DNA of 64,000 nucleotides, taken from Azotobacter chroococcum (lineage in GTDB: Bacteria > Pseudomonadota > Gammaproteobacteria > Pseudomonadales > Pseudomonadaceae). The stretch is taken from positions 115,549-179,548 of the forward strand of contig NZ_SMMU01000007.1 of NCBI RefSeq assembly GCF_004339665.1. The letters are read 5' to 3'. How positions within the stretch are numbered: the stretch's first letter is position 1; every line of letters starts with the position of its first letter. The notes under the pieces are model-generated. The model did no database searches and was not told the origin of the DNA. It worked only from the letters and a program-made list of their open reading frames with translations. Both the position numbers and the translations under genes were made by a program. Below, piece after piece: positions 27,580 to 36,812 of the stretch.

Positions 27580-27655
27580 GGGTGATTAGCTCAGCTGGGA
27601 GAGCATCTGCCTTACAAGCAGAGGGTCGGCGGTTCGATCCCGTCATCACCCACCA
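27580..27655 (+). tRNA. tRNA-Val (anticodon TAC)
   Basis: This 76-base cloverleaf has acceptor GGGTGAT/ATCACCC, anticodon TAC in CTGCCTTACAAGCAG and T-arm GGCGGTTCGATCCCGTC. CCA is encoded. It is cotranscribed with tRNA-Asp, 12 bases downstream. Confidence 0.97.
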
Positions 27656-27667
27656 TCGAGGTTATGC

Positions 27668-27744
27668 GCAGCGGTAGTTCAGTCGGTTAGAATACCGGCC
27701 TGTCACGCCGGGGGTCGCGGGTTCGAGTCCCGTCCGCTGCGCCA
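27668..27744 (+). tRNA. tRNA-Asp (anticodon GTC)
   Basis: This 77-base tRNA has acceptor GCAGCGG/CCGCTGC, anticodon GTC in CGGCCTGTCACGCCG and T-arm CGCGGGTTCGAGTCCCG. CCA is encoded. Confidence 0.97.
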
Positions 27745-27786
27745 CATTAAATCGCCATGCTGGACAGAGCTTGGCGAAACGAAGAT

Positions 27787-27809
27787 GGCGGCCATTTGGC
27801 CGCCTTTTT
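27787..27809 (+). terminator. Terminator of the tRNA-Val/tRNA-Asp unit
   Basis: GGCGGCC (27787-27793) pairs with GGCCGCC (27798-27804) over ATTT and is followed by five T residues. Confidence 0.93.
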
Positions 27810-27988
27810 CGTTTTGCAGACCGCCTGGACCGGGTCATTCAGATGGTCTCGGGCGTCCTGCCAGCTCCCTTCGAAAACCTGAACTTATCGCTGTTGCCGG
27901 GCTCCTATCTCCATAGCCAGTGGTCGCGGCCGCCTGTTAAGCTTTCGCCTTCACTGATAGCCCTATGGCGAACGAACAAGGAAACAGC

Positions 27989-28741
27989 ATGAGACAACAT
28001 CGGTTGGCCGCTGCGATGGCCTTGGTGGGTCTGGTTCTTTCGGGTTGCGATTCGCAAACCAATGTGGAACTCAAGACTCCCGCACAGAAGGCCTCCTACG
28101 GTATCGGCCTGAACATGGGCAAGAGTCTGGCCCAGGAGGGCATGGATGATCTGGACTCGAAGGCGGTGGCCCAGGGTATCGAGGATGCGATTGGCAAGAA
28201 GGAACAGCGCCTGAGCGACGAGGAGCTGATCGAGGCCTTCGCTGCCCTGCAGAAACGGGCCGAGGAGCGCATGGCGGCTCTTGGCGAAGAGAATGCCAAG
28301 GCCGGCAAGAAGTTCCTCGAGGAGAACGCCAAGCGTCAGGGCGTGACCACCACGGCGTCCGGCCTGCAGTACGAGGTGCTGAAGAAGACCGAGGGCGCCC
28401 AGCCCAAGCCCAGCGATGTGGTGACTGTGCACTATGAGGGTCGTCTGACCGACGGCGTGGTGTTCGACAGCTCCATCGAGCGCGGAAGTCCCATCGACCT
28501 GCCGGTCAGCGGCGTTATCCCCGGCTGGGTCGAAGGCCTGCAACTGATGCATGTCGGCGAAAAGTTCAAGCTGTACATTCCCAGTGAGCTGGCCTATGGC
28601 GAGCAGAGCCCCAGCCCTTCAATCCCGGCCAATTCGGTGCTGGTGTTCGAACTGGAACTGCTGGGCATCAAGGATCAGCCGACCGAGCAGGAAGCTGAGC
28701 CCGAACCCGAAGCAGGGCAGGCTGAAGCCCAGGGCGAGTGA
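27989..28741 (+). CDS. fkl: FKBP-type peptidyl-prolyl isomerase, lipoprotein (Fkl/FkpA-like)
   Basis: This 250-residue periplasmic proline isomerase assists folding of exported proteins. The lipoprotein signal ends LVLSGC. The N-terminal dimerisation domain (residues about 35-120, from TPAQKASYGIGLNMGKSLAQ) precedes the FKBP domain with VTVHYEGRLTDGVVFDSS and PGWVEGLQLMHVGEKFKLYIPSELAYGE. The acidic tail (EAEPEPEAGQAEAQGE) is unstructured. ATG 27989 has AAGGAA at 7 bases and agrees with homologues, while the ATG at 27965 is upstream of the lipoprotein signal. Confidence 0.93.
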   Translation: MRQHRLAAAMALVGLVLSGCDSQTNVELKTPAQKASYGIGLNMGKSLAQEGMDDLDSKAVAQGIEDAIGKKEQRLSDEELIEAFAALQKRAEERMAALGEENAKAGKKFLEENAKRQGVTTTASGLQYEVLKKTEGAQPKPSDVVTVHYEGRLTDGVVFDSSIERGSPIDLPVSGVIPGWVEGLQLMHVGEKFKLYIPSELAYGEQSPSPSIPANSVLVFELELLGIKDQPTEQEAEPEPEAGQAEAQGE

Positions 28742-28760
28742 GTCGGGAACGCCTCAAGAC

Positions 28761-28788
28761 AACGCCCCGCTTCGTGTGGGGCGTTTTC
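28761..28788 (+). terminator. Terminator of the FKBP isomerase gene
   Basis: AACGCCCC (28761-28768) pairs with GGGGCGTT and the stem is followed by TTC, with a modest T tract. It lies 20 bases after the stop. The following 260 bases up to 29049 are AT-rich and contain only a short hydrophobic frame, described in the findings. Confidence 0.85.
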
Positions 28789-29048
28789 ATTTCTGCAAGA
28801 GAGTCATGCTGCTGAGTTTTATACGCATTGTCGTTATTTGCCGCCTTTCGTTGATATCGCTTCTGTCTATTTACGACGAACCCTCAACTTTCTGATTCAA
28901 ATTGGTTTTTTCATGAGTTGGAAAATGTCCGATTTGTTGTCGAGGCGCATGCTGCGGAATTTTGCCAAGCTGTTATAGCCTTTGCCCACATCGTTGCCGA
29001 CAGACTTTGTGGGTAAGTCGGGAAATCGCACCTTGCGGAGTGACGATC

Positions 29049-29486
29049 ATGAAAACACCCTGGTTTTTCTTTCGATTTCTTCGTCTTGCCCGATCCTTGC
29101 TGGCTGACGGACGGCTGAGCGAGTTCCTGCTGGATGTGGCGCGCAAACGAGAGCGCAAGGGCCGATGGCTGGCTGGTATCCAAGAGGAGTTGCGCCTGCT
29201 GCAAATGCTCTGTCTGGCCTGGTGGCGTGGTGAATACCGGCAGATCAGTCAGCAGGCGTTGCTCGCAGCGGTCGCCGGGTTGCTGTATTTCCTGTCTCCG
29301 CTGGATGTGATTCCAGACTGGTTGCTCGGTCTGGGGTTTCTCGACGACATCGCGGTACTTGCTTGGGTGGTGCGCAGCTGGCGCGGTGAGTTGGAGGCTT
29401 TCCGTGCCTGGTTGGCTGCCCAGTCGCCACAGCGCCAGGTGGAACTGGAGCGGCTGCCGGCCGCAAGCCGTCCGGAAGGACGCTGA
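29049..29486 (+). CDS. YkvA-family (DUF1232) membrane-associated protein
   Basis: This 145-residue protein contains the DUF1232 signature in ALLAAVAGLLYFLSPLDVIPD followed by WLLGLGFLDDIAVLAWVV, a hydrophobic pair with the conserved SPLDVIPD turn. The N-terminal 60 residues are basic and amphipathic. The function of the family is unknown. ATG 29049 has GGAG 8 bases before it. It lies in an AT-poor stretch after a long AT-rich leader and is followed by the Xre-type regulator on the same strand. Confidence 0.8.
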   Translation: MKTPWFFFRFLRLARSLLADGRLSEFLLDVARKRERKGRWLAGIQEELRLLQMLCLAWWRGEYRQISQQALLAAVAGLLYFLSPLDVIPDWLLGLGFLDDIAVLAWVVRSWRGELEAFRAWLAAQSPQRQVELERLPAASRPEGR

Positions 29487-29564
29487 TTCGCGCTGCTCTG
29501 TTCCTCGGTTGCAGAGGGCGTGAGCTCGGGTGGCAGGCAATTTGTCAACATTCGGATCGGATCG

Positions 29565-29906
29565 ATGCACGAGAAGAAAAGTACCAACGTTCAAGTGATC
29601 ATGCGCGATGGCGAAGCGGAGTATGCCGTGCTGCCCTGGGCCGACTACCAGGCCTTGCTGAGGGCTGCCGGGCAGGGTGGCGAGGTGCTTGAGAGGCCCG
29701 CGCCGCCTGCTGTGACTCCGATCCTTGCGGAATTGGTTGCCCTGCGCGAAGCTCAAAACATGTCGCAGGAGCAACTGGCCAGAGCCGTGGGCATCAGTCC
29801 GTCTTATCTGGGCATGATAGAGACGGGTGAGCGACAGCCGGATTCCGCGATCCGGCGTGCCTTGGCGCGGGTCTTGGGCATTGCGGAATGGGAGGAGGAC
29901 TCTTGA
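29565..29906 (+). CDS. Xre-family regulator with an antitoxin-like N-terminal segment
   Basis: This 113-residue protein has a C-terminal helix-turn-helix of the Xre type: LVALREAQNMSQEQLARAVGISPSYLGMIETGERQP. Its N-terminal 40 residues (VQVIMRDGEAEYAVLPWADY) resemble a segment found in Xre-type antitoxins that sit beside RelE-like toxins. Here the next gene, overlapping by 4 bases, is not RelE-like. A role as an autoregulating partner of that gene is an inference. The start ATG 29565 has no strong ribosome site, and an upstream in-frame start at 29520 is possible. Confidence 0.8.
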   Translation: MHEKKSTNVQVIMRDGEAEYAVLPWADYQALLRAAGQGGEVLERPAPPAVTPILAELVALREAQNMSQEQLARAVGISPSYLGMIETGERQPDSAIRRALARVLGIAEWEEDS

Positions 29907-30265
29907 CCATTCGCATCAGTCGCCAGCACTGGCAGGCGCTGCTGGGCGAACTGGATGACGCGCGTCAGAGTCGGCATCTGCTGACCTATCGTGCGCTGAT
30001 CGAGCGCCTGCAACTGCCGCCGCCAGCCATGCAGACGCTGGCTGCCGCACTGGAGCACCTGGCGGCCCTGGATGCGCGTGCCGAACGGCCACTGCGCAGC
30101 TCGCTGGTCATCAGTCAGGGGGCCAGCCGTCTGCCGCGTCCCGGCTTCTTCGACTGTGTAGCGCGACTGGGGCGTTTTTCGGGGGCTCCCGACGGTGTGG
30201 CGGCCGCGTCTTGGCATGCAGCGGAGGTGGTGCGGGTCTTCGAGTTCAGTTACGAGGAGCAATGA
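29903..30265 (+). CDS. Unknown protein coupled to the Xre-type regulator
   Basis: This 120-residue soluble, helix-rich protein matches no family I recognise. It opens with TIRISRQHWQALLGELDDA, continues with helices (LIERLQLPPPAMQTLAAALEHL) and ends with a short beta-like region (VVRVFEFSYEEQ). The start is TTG 29903, inside the regulator's stop (TTGA). An unusually strong GGAGGAGG 4 bases upstream decides this start. Close coupling suggests the two products act together. It is followed by a terminator shared with prc. Confidence 0.7.
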   Translation: MTIRISRQHWQALLGELDDARQSRHLLTYRALIERLQLPPPAMQTLAAALEHLAALDARAERPLRSSLVISQGASRLPRPGFFDCVARLGRFSGAPDGVAAASWHAAEVVRVFEFSYEEQ

Positions 30266-30334
30266 AGGGCATGGATAGGCTGTATGCCGTGTTATCGCTG
30301 GCTTCCGGCAGGTTTTGCCAGCAGTGAAAAACAA

Positions 30335-30360
30335 CGGGGCCGCATGAGCGGCCCCGCTTT
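30335..30360. terminator. Bidirectional terminator between the Xre pair and prc
   Basis: CGGGGCCGC (30335-30343) pairs with GCGGCCCCG (30348-30356) over ATGA. TTT follows on the plus strand, and the AAAACAA before the stem gives T residues for prc transcripts. Confidence 0.85.
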
Positions 30361-30377
30361 GTATCGGCCCGAGCGTA

Positions 30378-32459
30378 TCAGTGTTTGGCGAGGGAAGCGC
30401 TGAGGCCCAGGTAGTCGAGCAGGATGCGTCCGGTTTCCGCCAGATAGGCATCGTCCTCAGGCTTCTTGCTCGTGTCGTCCGTCAGCGGCAGGGCGTTTTC
30501 GTCCTCTTCCTTCAGTTCGGTCAGGAGTTCCTCGCCCTTGGCCTTGCGTCGCTCGTTTTCGATGGCCAGTTGCCTGGACTCGATGGAGTCGCGTTGGGCG
30601 CGCCGCTTGCTCTCGTTCAGGCTGACGCTGGTTTCCTGCATCAGCTGTCGGCTCAGGTCGAGACGATGGCGGGTGAAGACGAAGTCGGGATCCTGCGCCG
30701 TGCGGTGGTCGTGACGAGCCTTGAGTTCGTTTAGATACGGCTTGAAGGGGTCGGCCTCCGGGCGAATCGCCGGGCGGATGCTGTCCCAGGGCATGGCTTC
30801 CGGCAGGGCGCTTTCGCCGATTTCCTTGGTGTCGACCTCGTCCGGATAGCTGATGTCCGGAATCACGCCCTGATGCTGGGTGCTCTGCCCGGAAACCCGG
30901 TAGAACTTGGCCAGGGTCAGCTTCAGTTCGCCGTGGTTGAGCGGCTGAATGGTCTGCACCGTGCCCTTCCCGAAGGTCTGGCCGCCGATGATCAGGGCGC
31001 GATGATAGTCCTGCATGGCACCGGCGAAGATCTCCGAAGCCGAGGCGGAAAGGCGGTTGACCAACACCGCCATCGGGCCGGTGTAGTAGGTGCCTTTGTT
31101 CTCATCGGCGAGTACGTCGACTCGGCCGTCGTTGTTGCGGACCAGCACGGTAGGCCCCTGTTCGATGAACAGCCCGGTCAGCTCGGTGGCTTCCTGCAGC
31201 GAGCCGCCACCGTTGTTGCGCAGGTCGATGACCACGCCGTCGACCTTTTCCGCCTTCAGTTCGCTGAGCAGGCGCTTCACGTCGCGGGTAGTGCTCTTGT
31301 AGTTGGGGTCGCCTGCGCGGAACGCCTTGAAGTCCAGGTAGAAGGCCGGGATTTCGATCACGCCGAGCTTGTAGGAGTGTCCTTCGTGGGGCAACTCGAG
31401 CACGGACTTCTTCGCGGCCTGTTCTTCCAGCTTGACCGCTTCGCGGGTGATGGCCACCACCTTGCTGGTTTCGTCGTTGGGAGCGTTGCTGGCCGGAATG
31501 ATCTCCAGGCGCACCACCGAGCCCTTGGGGCCGCGGATCAGCTTGACCACCTCGTCCAGGCGCCAGCCGATCACGTCGACCATTTCGCCGTTGGCCTGGG
31601 CGACGCCGACGATCTTGTCCGCGGGCGCGAGCTGCTTGCTCTTCTCCGCCGGGCCGGCCGGTACCAGGCGAACCACCTTGACGTGCTCGTTGTCGCTTTG
31701 CAGCACTGCGCCGATGCCCTCGAGCGACAGGCTCATGTTGATGTCGAAGTTTTCCGCGTTGTCCGGCGACAGATAGTTGGTGTGCGGGTCGTAGGTCTGC
31801 GCGAAGGCATTGATGTAGGTCTGGAAAATGTCTTCGCTGCGGGTCTGCTCCAGGCGCGACAGCTGGTTGCGGTAGCGCTTGATGAGCAGTTCCTGAATCG
31901 CCTTCGGCTCCTTGCCGGCGATCTTCATGCGCAGCACCTCGTCCTTCAGGCGTTTGCGCCAGAGGTCGTCGAGGGCGGCCTTGTCCTTCGCCCAGGGGGC
32001 GTTCTCGCGGTCGATCAGCAGGTGCTCGTCGCGGGCGAAGTCGAAGCTGTCCACGCCCTTCTCGAGCAGGCTCAGGGTAAAGTGCAGGTGCTCCTCCAGA
32101 CGGGTGAGGTGGCGCTTGTAGATGGTGAAGCCGGGCTGCAGGTCGCCGCCTTTCAGGAGGTCGTCGAACTGGGTGCGCCAACGGTCGAATTCGGCGATAT
32201 CTGCCGCGGTGAAATAGCTGCGGGCCGGATCGAGCAGCTTGAGGTAGCTTTCATAGATCTTTTCCGAGCGCGCATCGTTGAGTGGCGGTTTGCTGTAGTG
32301 ATGGCGCTTGAGCAGCTCCACCACGTTCAGGCTGGCGATCACCTGGTCACGGTCCGGTTGCAGGGCGTCCCAGTTGCCGGCGTCAGCAGTCTGGGCCAGC
32401 AGCGAAGCACTGAGGCCGAGGGTGAAGGCGAGGAGAGTGCTGGGGAGAAGGCGCTTCAT
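30378..32459 (-). CDS. prc: Prc/Tsp (AlgO), periplasmic carboxy-terminal processing protease
   Basis: Prc degrades periplasmic proteins and processes penicillin-binding protein 3. In Pseudomonas the homologue AlgO influences alginate production through MucA stability. This 693-residue protein has a signal peptide ending SLLAQTADA and a PDZ domain around residues 245-330 (MSLSLEGIGAVLQSDNEHV). The S41 protease core has its catalytic serine in NRLSASASEIFAGA (about 471) and lysine in GGQTFGKGTVQT (about 498). A C-terminal DUF3340-like region follows. The length is normal and the gene stands alone. Confidence 0.95.
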   Translation of the reverse strand: MKRLLPSTLLAFTLGLSASLLAQTADAGNWDALQPDRDQVIASLNVVELLKRHHYSKPPLNDARSEKIYESYLKLLDPARSYFTAADIAEFDRWRTQFDDLLKGGDLQPGFTIYKRHLTRLEEHLHFTLSLLEKGVDSFDFARDEHLLIDRENAPWAKDKAALDDLWRKRLKDEVLRMKIAGKEPKAIQELLIKRYRNQLSRLEQTRSEDIFQTYINAFAQTYDPHTNYLSPDNAENFDINMSLSLEGIGAVLQSDNEHVKVVRLVPAGPAEKSKQLAPADKIVGVAQANGEMVDVIGWRLDEVVKLIRGPKGSVVRLEIIPASNAPNDETSKVVAITREAVKLEEQAAKKSVLELPHEGHSYKLGVIEIPAFYLDFKAFRAGDPNYKSTTRDVKRLLSELKAEKVDGVVIDLRNNGGGSLQEATELTGLFIEQGPTVLVRNNDGRVDVLADENKGTYYTGPMAVLVNRLSASASEIFAGAMQDYHRALIIGGQTFGKGTVQTIQPLNHGELKLTLAKFYRVSGQSTQHQGVIPDISYPDEVDTKEIGESALPEAMPWDSIRPAIRPEADPFKPYLNELKARHDHRTAQDPDFVFTRHRLDLSRQLMQETSVSLNESKRRAQRDSIESRQLAIENERRKAKGEELLTELKEEDENALPLTDDTSKKPEDDAYLAETGRILLDYLGLSASLAKH

Positions 32460-32584
32460 GTCATTCGACTAGTGGGGGAGTGATAACGCATATTAGGCCG
32501 TCAGGCAGGGTCCCGGGTTCCTTTCTTGATGGAAGGGAGCAGGGCCTACGGCAAATTGACTCAGGGACCTACTATGGAGGCAGC

Positions 32585-33547
32585 ATGAAGGCATTGCAAG
32601 GTATCGAGGGAAGTGTGGAGTGGGTCGAGCGGCCTGCGCTTTCCTGTGACGTGGGGCAAATCAGGATTCGTGTGGCGGCGGCCGGCCTGAACCGGGCCGA
32701 TCTTCTGCAGCGTGCCGGGCTCTATCCGCCCCCGCCTGGCGCCAGCGACGTGCTCGGGCTGGAGTGCGCCGGCGTGGTCAGCGAGGTCGGGGCGGGCAGC
32801 CACTGGCAGGTTGGTGACCGGGTCTGTGCGCTGCTGGCCGGTGGCGGCATGGCCGAGGAGGTGGTGATCGACGGACGGCATGTCCTGCCGGTTCCGGAGG
32901 GACTGTCGCTGGTCGAGGCGGCGGTGTTGCCGGAGGTCTATGCCACCGCCTGGCTCAACCTGTTCAAGCTGGGTGCCCTCAAGGCGGGAGAGAAGGTGTT
33001 GATCCACGCCGGAGCCAGCGGGGTCGGCTCGGCGGGCATCCAGCTGTGCAAGGCATTCGGCAATCCCTGCTGGGTCAGCGTCGGCTCTCCCGAACGCCTG
33101 GCCTACTGCGAGTCGCTGGGCGCGCAGGGCGGTGTGCTGCGCACCCAGGATCTCGAGGGGCTGCGCGACTTCGCCCCCTTCGACGTGATCCTCGACCCCA
33201 TCGGCGCGCGTTACGCGGCATTGGATCTGGACGTGCTGGCGCGCGACGGGCGCTGGGTGATCATCGGTCTGATGGGCGGGCGCGAGGCGCAGCTGGATCT
33301 GGCCAAGCTGCTGGGCAAGCGGGTACAGCTGATCGGTTCGACCCTGCGCAACCGCGACGATGCCTTCAAGGGCGAGCTGATCGACGAGCTGCGCCGGCAG
33401 GTCTGGCCGCTGTTCGCCGAGAAGCGCCTCGATCCGCGTCTGGAGCACAGCTTCGCCGCCAAGGATGTCGGCGCGGCGTTCGAGATGCTGGCCAGCAACA
33501 CCGTGTCCGGCAAGGTGGCGCTGGTGATTGACGACAGTCTGGTTTGA
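32585..33547 (+). CDS. NAD(P)H:quinone oxidoreductase-like zinc-free alcohol dehydrogenase family enzyme
   Basis: This 320-residue MDR-superfamily reductase has quinone-reductase-type motifs: GLNRADLLQRAGLYPPPPGA and LGLECAGVVSEVG at the N-terminal domain, and a Rossmann fold with VLIHAGASGVGSAGIQLCKAFG. No catalytic zinc ligands are seen, so it acts as an NAD(P)H-dependent reductase on a quinone or enone. The exact substrate is unknown. ATG 32585 has GGAGG 5 bases before it. It is divergent from prc. Confidence 0.9.
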   Translation: MKALQGIEGSVEWVERPALSCDVGQIRIRVAAAGLNRADLLQRAGLYPPPPGASDVLGLECAGVVSEVGAGSHWQVGDRVCALLAGGGMAEEVVIDGRHVLPVPEGLSLVEAAVLPEVYATAWLNLFKLGALKAGEKVLIHAGASGVGSAGIQLCKAFGNPCWVSVGSPERLAYCESLGAQGGVLRTQDLEGLRDFAPFDVILDPIGARYAALDLDVLARDGRWVIIGLMGGREAQLDLAKLLGKRVQLIGSTLRNRDDAFKGELIDELRRQVWPLFAEKRLDPRLEHSFAAKDVGAAFEMLASNTVSGKVALVIDDSLV

Positions 33548-33636
33548 GTCGGAGGGCGGCTGACCCTGCTCCGGGTGGTTGACCGCCGCTCCGCCCGGCC
33601 CTGCTCCCGGGAGGAGCAGGGAGAGGGCTGGAGCCG

Positions 33637-34926
33637 TCAGGGCAGTGCCGGACTCGAATAGAAGGCCGTCAGGACCTTCACCAGATGCGTCAGGTCATGG
33701 CTGCCGGCCAGCTCGCGAATGGAGTGCATGGCGAAGGTCGGCAGGCCGATGTCGACGGTGCGCACGCCGAGCCGGCTGGCGGTGATCGGGCCGATGGTCG
33801 AGCCGCAGCCCAGGTCGCTGCGCACCACGAAGCTCTGCACCGGAACCTCGACGTCGAAGCACAGGTGACGGAAGAAGCCGGCGGTTTCGCTGCTGGTGGC
33901 GTAGCGCTGGTTGCTGTTGACCTTGATCACCGGGCCGGCATTGAGCTTCGGACCATGGTTGGCGTCGTGGCGGTCGGCGTAGTTGGGATGCACGCCGTGG
34001 GCGTTGTCGGCGGAAACCAGCAGGGATTGCTGCATGATCCGCACGAAGGCATCGCCATCCGGCAGCAGGCGGCCGAGCACCTGTTCGAGGAAAGGGCCAT
34101 CGGCGCCACAGGTAGAGCAGGAGCCGATCTCCTCGTGGTCGGTACAGACCAGCACGCAGTTTTCCGTGTCGCCGGCAGCGAGTAGGGCCTGCAGGCCGGC
34201 ATGGCAGGACAGCAGGTTGTCGAGGCGGGCGCCGGCGATGAAGTCCTGGTTCAGGCCTATCAGCGCCGCGCCCTGGGTATCGTAGAAGCAGAGTTCGTAA
34301 TCCAGCACCACGTCGGCGTTGATCTCGTGCTCGCGCTGCAGTTGCTCGGCCAGCAGGGCGCGGAAGTCGCCCCGTTCGTCGCCGGCGACCTGCGCGAGGA
34401 TGGGCGGCAGTTCGTTCTGCGCGTTGATTGCCCAGCCCTGGTTGGCCTCGCGATTGAGGTGGATCGCCAGGTTGGGAATGATCGCGATCGGCTGCTTGAA
34501 GTCGATCAGCTGACTCTCGACGCGGCCGGCGCGGCGGAAGGTCACCCGGCCGGCCAGCGACAGATCGCGGTCGAACCATGGGGCGAGCAGGACACCGCCG
34601 TAGACCTCCACGCCAAGCTGCCAGAAGCCCTGGCGGCTCAGTTCCGGCTGCGGCTTGACGCGCAGGCAGGGGCTGTCGGTGTGGGCGCCGACCAGCCGCA
34701 GGCCGCCCTCCAGCGGCGAGCGTCGGCCGAGCTGGATGGCGATGATCGAGGAGTCGTTGCGGGTGACGTAGTAGCGTCCGCCGGGCTGGGCCGGCCAGGC
34801 TTCGCGCTCGTCCAGGCGCTGGTAGCCGGCGGATTCGAGGCGCTGGGCCAGGCTGGCGCAGGCGTGGAAGGGGGTGGGGGATGCCTTGAGGAAGTCGATC
34901 AGGCCCTGGTTGAGTTCTGTACGCAT
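33637..34926 (-). CDS. apeB: ApeB, M18 family aspartyl aminopeptidase
   Basis: This cytosolic metallo-aminopeptidase removes N-terminal acidic residues. Metal-ligand motifs of the family are visible: [33 protein letters not shown] and the C-terminal [16 protein letters not shown] stretch (here [15 protein letters not shown]). The residues before MRTELNQG in the open frame are out of family, so ATG 34926 is the start, giving 429 residues. It shares its strand with rluA but is 85 bases from it, so cotranscription is uncertain. Confidence 0.93.
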   Translation of the reverse strand: MRTELNQGLIDFLKASPTPFHACASLAQRLESAGYQRLDEREAWPAQPGGRYYVTRNDSSIIAIQLGRRSPLEGGLRLVGAHTDSPCLRVKPQPELSRQGFWQLGVEVYGGVLLAPWFDRDLSLAGRVTFRRAGRVESQLIDFKQPIAIIPNLAIHLNREANQGWAINAQNELPPILAQVAGDERGDFRALLAEQLQREHEINADVVLDYELCFYDTQGAALIGLNQDFIAGARLDNLLSCHAGLQALLAAGDTENCVLVCTDHEEIGSCSTCGADGPFLEQVLGRLLPDGDAFVRIMQQSLLVSADNAHGVHPNYADRHDANHGPKLNAGPVIKVNSNQRYATSSETAGFFRHLCFDVEVPVQSFVVRSDLGCGSTIGPITASRLGVRTVDIGLPTFAMHSIRELAGSHDLTHLVKVLTAFYSSPALP

Positions 34927-35011
34927 AGTGGACTCCGGACAGCGTTGCGGCGGAGTGTATCGAAAAGGGCGCCGGGCTGCAGTCAGACGTCCGGCGCGTG
35001 GGGCGAGGCGT

Positions 35012-35647
35012 TCAGAACGGTGCAGGGCTTTCGAAGCGCAGGCGCTCGCCGCTCTGCGGGTGGCCGAGGACCAGCAGGCTGGCATGCAGGCACAGGCGTC
35101 CGGCGGCGGCCAGGGCCTCGTCGTGGGCATAGAGGCGGTCGCCCAGCAGTGGGTGGCCGATGGACAGCATGTGTACGCGCAACTGGTGGGAGCGGCCGGT
35201 GATCGGCGTCAGTTCGACACGGCTGTAGTGGCCGCAGCGCTCCAGCACCCGCCAGAAGGTCAGGGCGTGGCGGCCCAGTTCATGGTCGACCACATGGCGC
35301 GGCTTGGTCGGCGGGTCGTAGCGCAGCGGCAGCTCGATGCGTCCGCTGTCGGCTTCCGGTTCGCCCCAGCAGAGCGCGGTATAGGCCTTCTCGGTTTCCC
35401 GGTCGTGGAACTGGCGGGACAGCTCGCGGTGGCTGTCGGCGTCGCGGGCCAGCACGATCAGGCCGGAGGTTTCCCAGTCGAGACGATGCACGATGCGCGC
35501 CTCGGGGTAGCCGTTGTCCTGCAGGCGGGTGACCAGGCAGTCCCGGTTGTCTTCGGCGCGGCCCGGCACCGAGAGCAGCAGGGTGGGCTTGTTGACCACC
35601 AGCAGGGCCTCGTCCTGGTGGACGATTTCGATGTTCGACAGGGGCAT
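35012..35647 (-). CDS. rluA: RluA-family RNA pseudouridine synthase
   Basis: This 211-residue synthase probably converts U746 of 23S rRNA and U32 of some tRNAs to pseudouridine, by family and position. The catalytic motif is [15 protein letters not shown], with Asp57. Other hallmarks are [13 protein letters not shown] and [20 protein letters not shown]. It lacks an S4 domain, as RluA proteins do. It lies 98 bases downstream of minE, with a large nested palindrome between them. Confidence 0.93.
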   Translation of the reverse strand: MPLSNIEIVHQDEALLVVNKPTLLLSVPGRAEDNRDCLVTRLQDNGYPEARIVHRLDWETSGLIVLARDADSHRELSRQFHDRETEKAYTALCWGEPEADSGRIELPLRYDPPTKPRHVVDHELGRHALTFWRVLERCGHYSRVELTPITGRSHQLRVHMLSIGHPLLGDRLYAHDEALAAAGRLCLHASLLVLGHPQSGERLRFESPAPF

Positions 35648-35661
35648 CGGGATATCCGGAG

Positions 35662-35734
35662 GCGACGACGGCGACCGGCAGGCGTTGTGAAAACGCCTGC
35701 GCTTTCACTCGACCTGCAGGGTCGCCGTCGTCGC
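35662..35734. repeat. Nested palindrome between minE and rluA
   Basis: A perfect 15-base inverted repeat, GCGACGACGGCGACC (35662-35676) with GGTCGCCGTCGTCGC (35720-35734), encloses a second perfect 9-base hairpin, GCAGGCGTT/AACGCCTGC (35678-35700). It could serve as a terminator or an mRNA processing or stability structure between the min operon and rluA. No T tract follows on the minus strand. Confidence 0.8.
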
Positions 35735-35745
35735 AGGGCGGTCGC

Positions 35746-36000
35746 TCAGCGATCCGGCAGGGTGACGTTGAGTTCGAGGATCGAGCAGTTGCCCTGGTCT
35801 TCCAGGACTACCTGCACCTGATCGTTGTCGATGTTGACGTACTTGCGGATCACCTCGATCAGCTCCTTCTGCAGGTCCGGCAGGTAGTCCGGCGCACTGC
35901 GCTGGCCGCGCTCGTGGGCGACGATGATCTGCAGACGCTCTTTCGCAATGGACGCAGATGTTTGTTTCTTGCGTTCGCGAAAGAAGTCAAAAATGTTCAT
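35746..36000 (-). CDS. minE: MinE, topological specificity factor of division site selection
   Basis: MinE stimulates MinD ATPase and drives the pole-to-pole oscillation that keeps the division ring at mid-cell. The 84-residue protein has the N-terminal MinD-binding and membrane-contact region ([20 protein letters not shown]) and the C-terminal dimerisation beta-domain. It overlaps the minD stop (ATGA). It is the last gene of minCDE. Confidence 0.97.
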   Translation of the reverse strand: MNIFDFFRERKKQTSASIAKERLQIIVAHERGQRSAPDYLPDLQKELIEVIRKYVNIDNDQVQVVLEDQGNCSILELNVTLPDR

Positions 36001-36812
36001 TCACGGCCTCCAAATAGGCGTTGCAGGAATCCCTTCTTCTGCACATCGAGGAAGCGGTGCGGCGTTTCCTTGCCCAGCAGTCGCTCCACGGCATCGCTGT
36101 AGGCCAGGCCGGCATCGCTCTGTTCGTCGAGGATCACCGGAATGCCCTGGTTGGAGGCCTTGAGGACCGACTGGGACTCGGGAATCACCCCGAGCAGGCG
36201 GATGGCGAGGATCTCCTCGACGTCCTCCACCCCGAGCATCTCGCCCTTGGTCACGCGGTCGGGGCTGTAGCGGGTCAGCAGCAGGTGCTCCTTGATCGGC
36301 TCCTCGCCGTTCTCGGCGCGCCGCGACTTGCTGGCGAGCAGGCCAAGCATGCGGTCGGAGTCGCGTACCGAGGATACTTCGGGGTTGGTCACCACGATCG
36401 CCTCGTCGGCAAAATACATGGCCAGGTGGGCGCCCTTCTCGATACCCGCCGGCGAGTCGCAGATGATGTACTCGAAAGACTCGCGCAGCTCGTCCATCAC
36501 CCGGCCCACGCCCTCGCTGCTCAGGGCGTCCTTGTCGCGGGTCTGGCTGGCCGCCAGCACGTAGAGGTTCTCCAGGCGCTTGTCCTTGATCAGGGCCTGG
36601 CTGAGCGTGGCATCACCTTGGATGACGTTGACGAAGTCGTACACGACCCGGCGTTCGCAGCCCATGATCAGGTCGAGGTTACGCAGACCTACGTCGAAGT
36701 CGACGACGACGGTCTTGTGCCCGCGCAGGGCGAGGCCGGTACCGATGGCGGCGCTGGTCGTGGTTTTGCCGACGCCACCCTTGCCGGAAGTGACTACGAG
36801 GATCTTGGCCAA
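35997..36812 (-). CDS. minD: MinD, membrane-associated ATPase of division site selection
   Basis: MinD is a ParA-type ATPase that recruits MinC to the membrane. Its deviant Walker A motif is [19 protein letters not shown]. Conserved segments include [18 protein letters not shown] and [14 protein letters not shown]. The C-terminal amphipathic helix (FLQRLFGG) is the membrane-targeting sequence. It is 271 residues. The start codon is TTG, with GGGGTG 7 bases upstream. It follows minC after 99 bases. Confidence 0.97.
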   Translation of the reverse strand: MAKILVVTSGKGGVGKTTTSAAIGTGLALRGHKTVVVDFDVGLRNLDLIMGCERRVVYDFVNVIQGDATLSQALIKDKRLENLYVLAASQTRDKDALSSEGVGRVMDELRESFEYIICDSPAGIEKGAHLAMYFADEAIVVTNPEVSSVRDSDRMLGLLASKSRRAENGEEPIKEHLLLTRYSPDRVTKGEMLGVEDVEEILAIRLLGVIPESQSVLKASNQGIPVILDEQSDAGLAYSDAVERLLGKETPHRFLDVQKKGFLQRLFGGRE

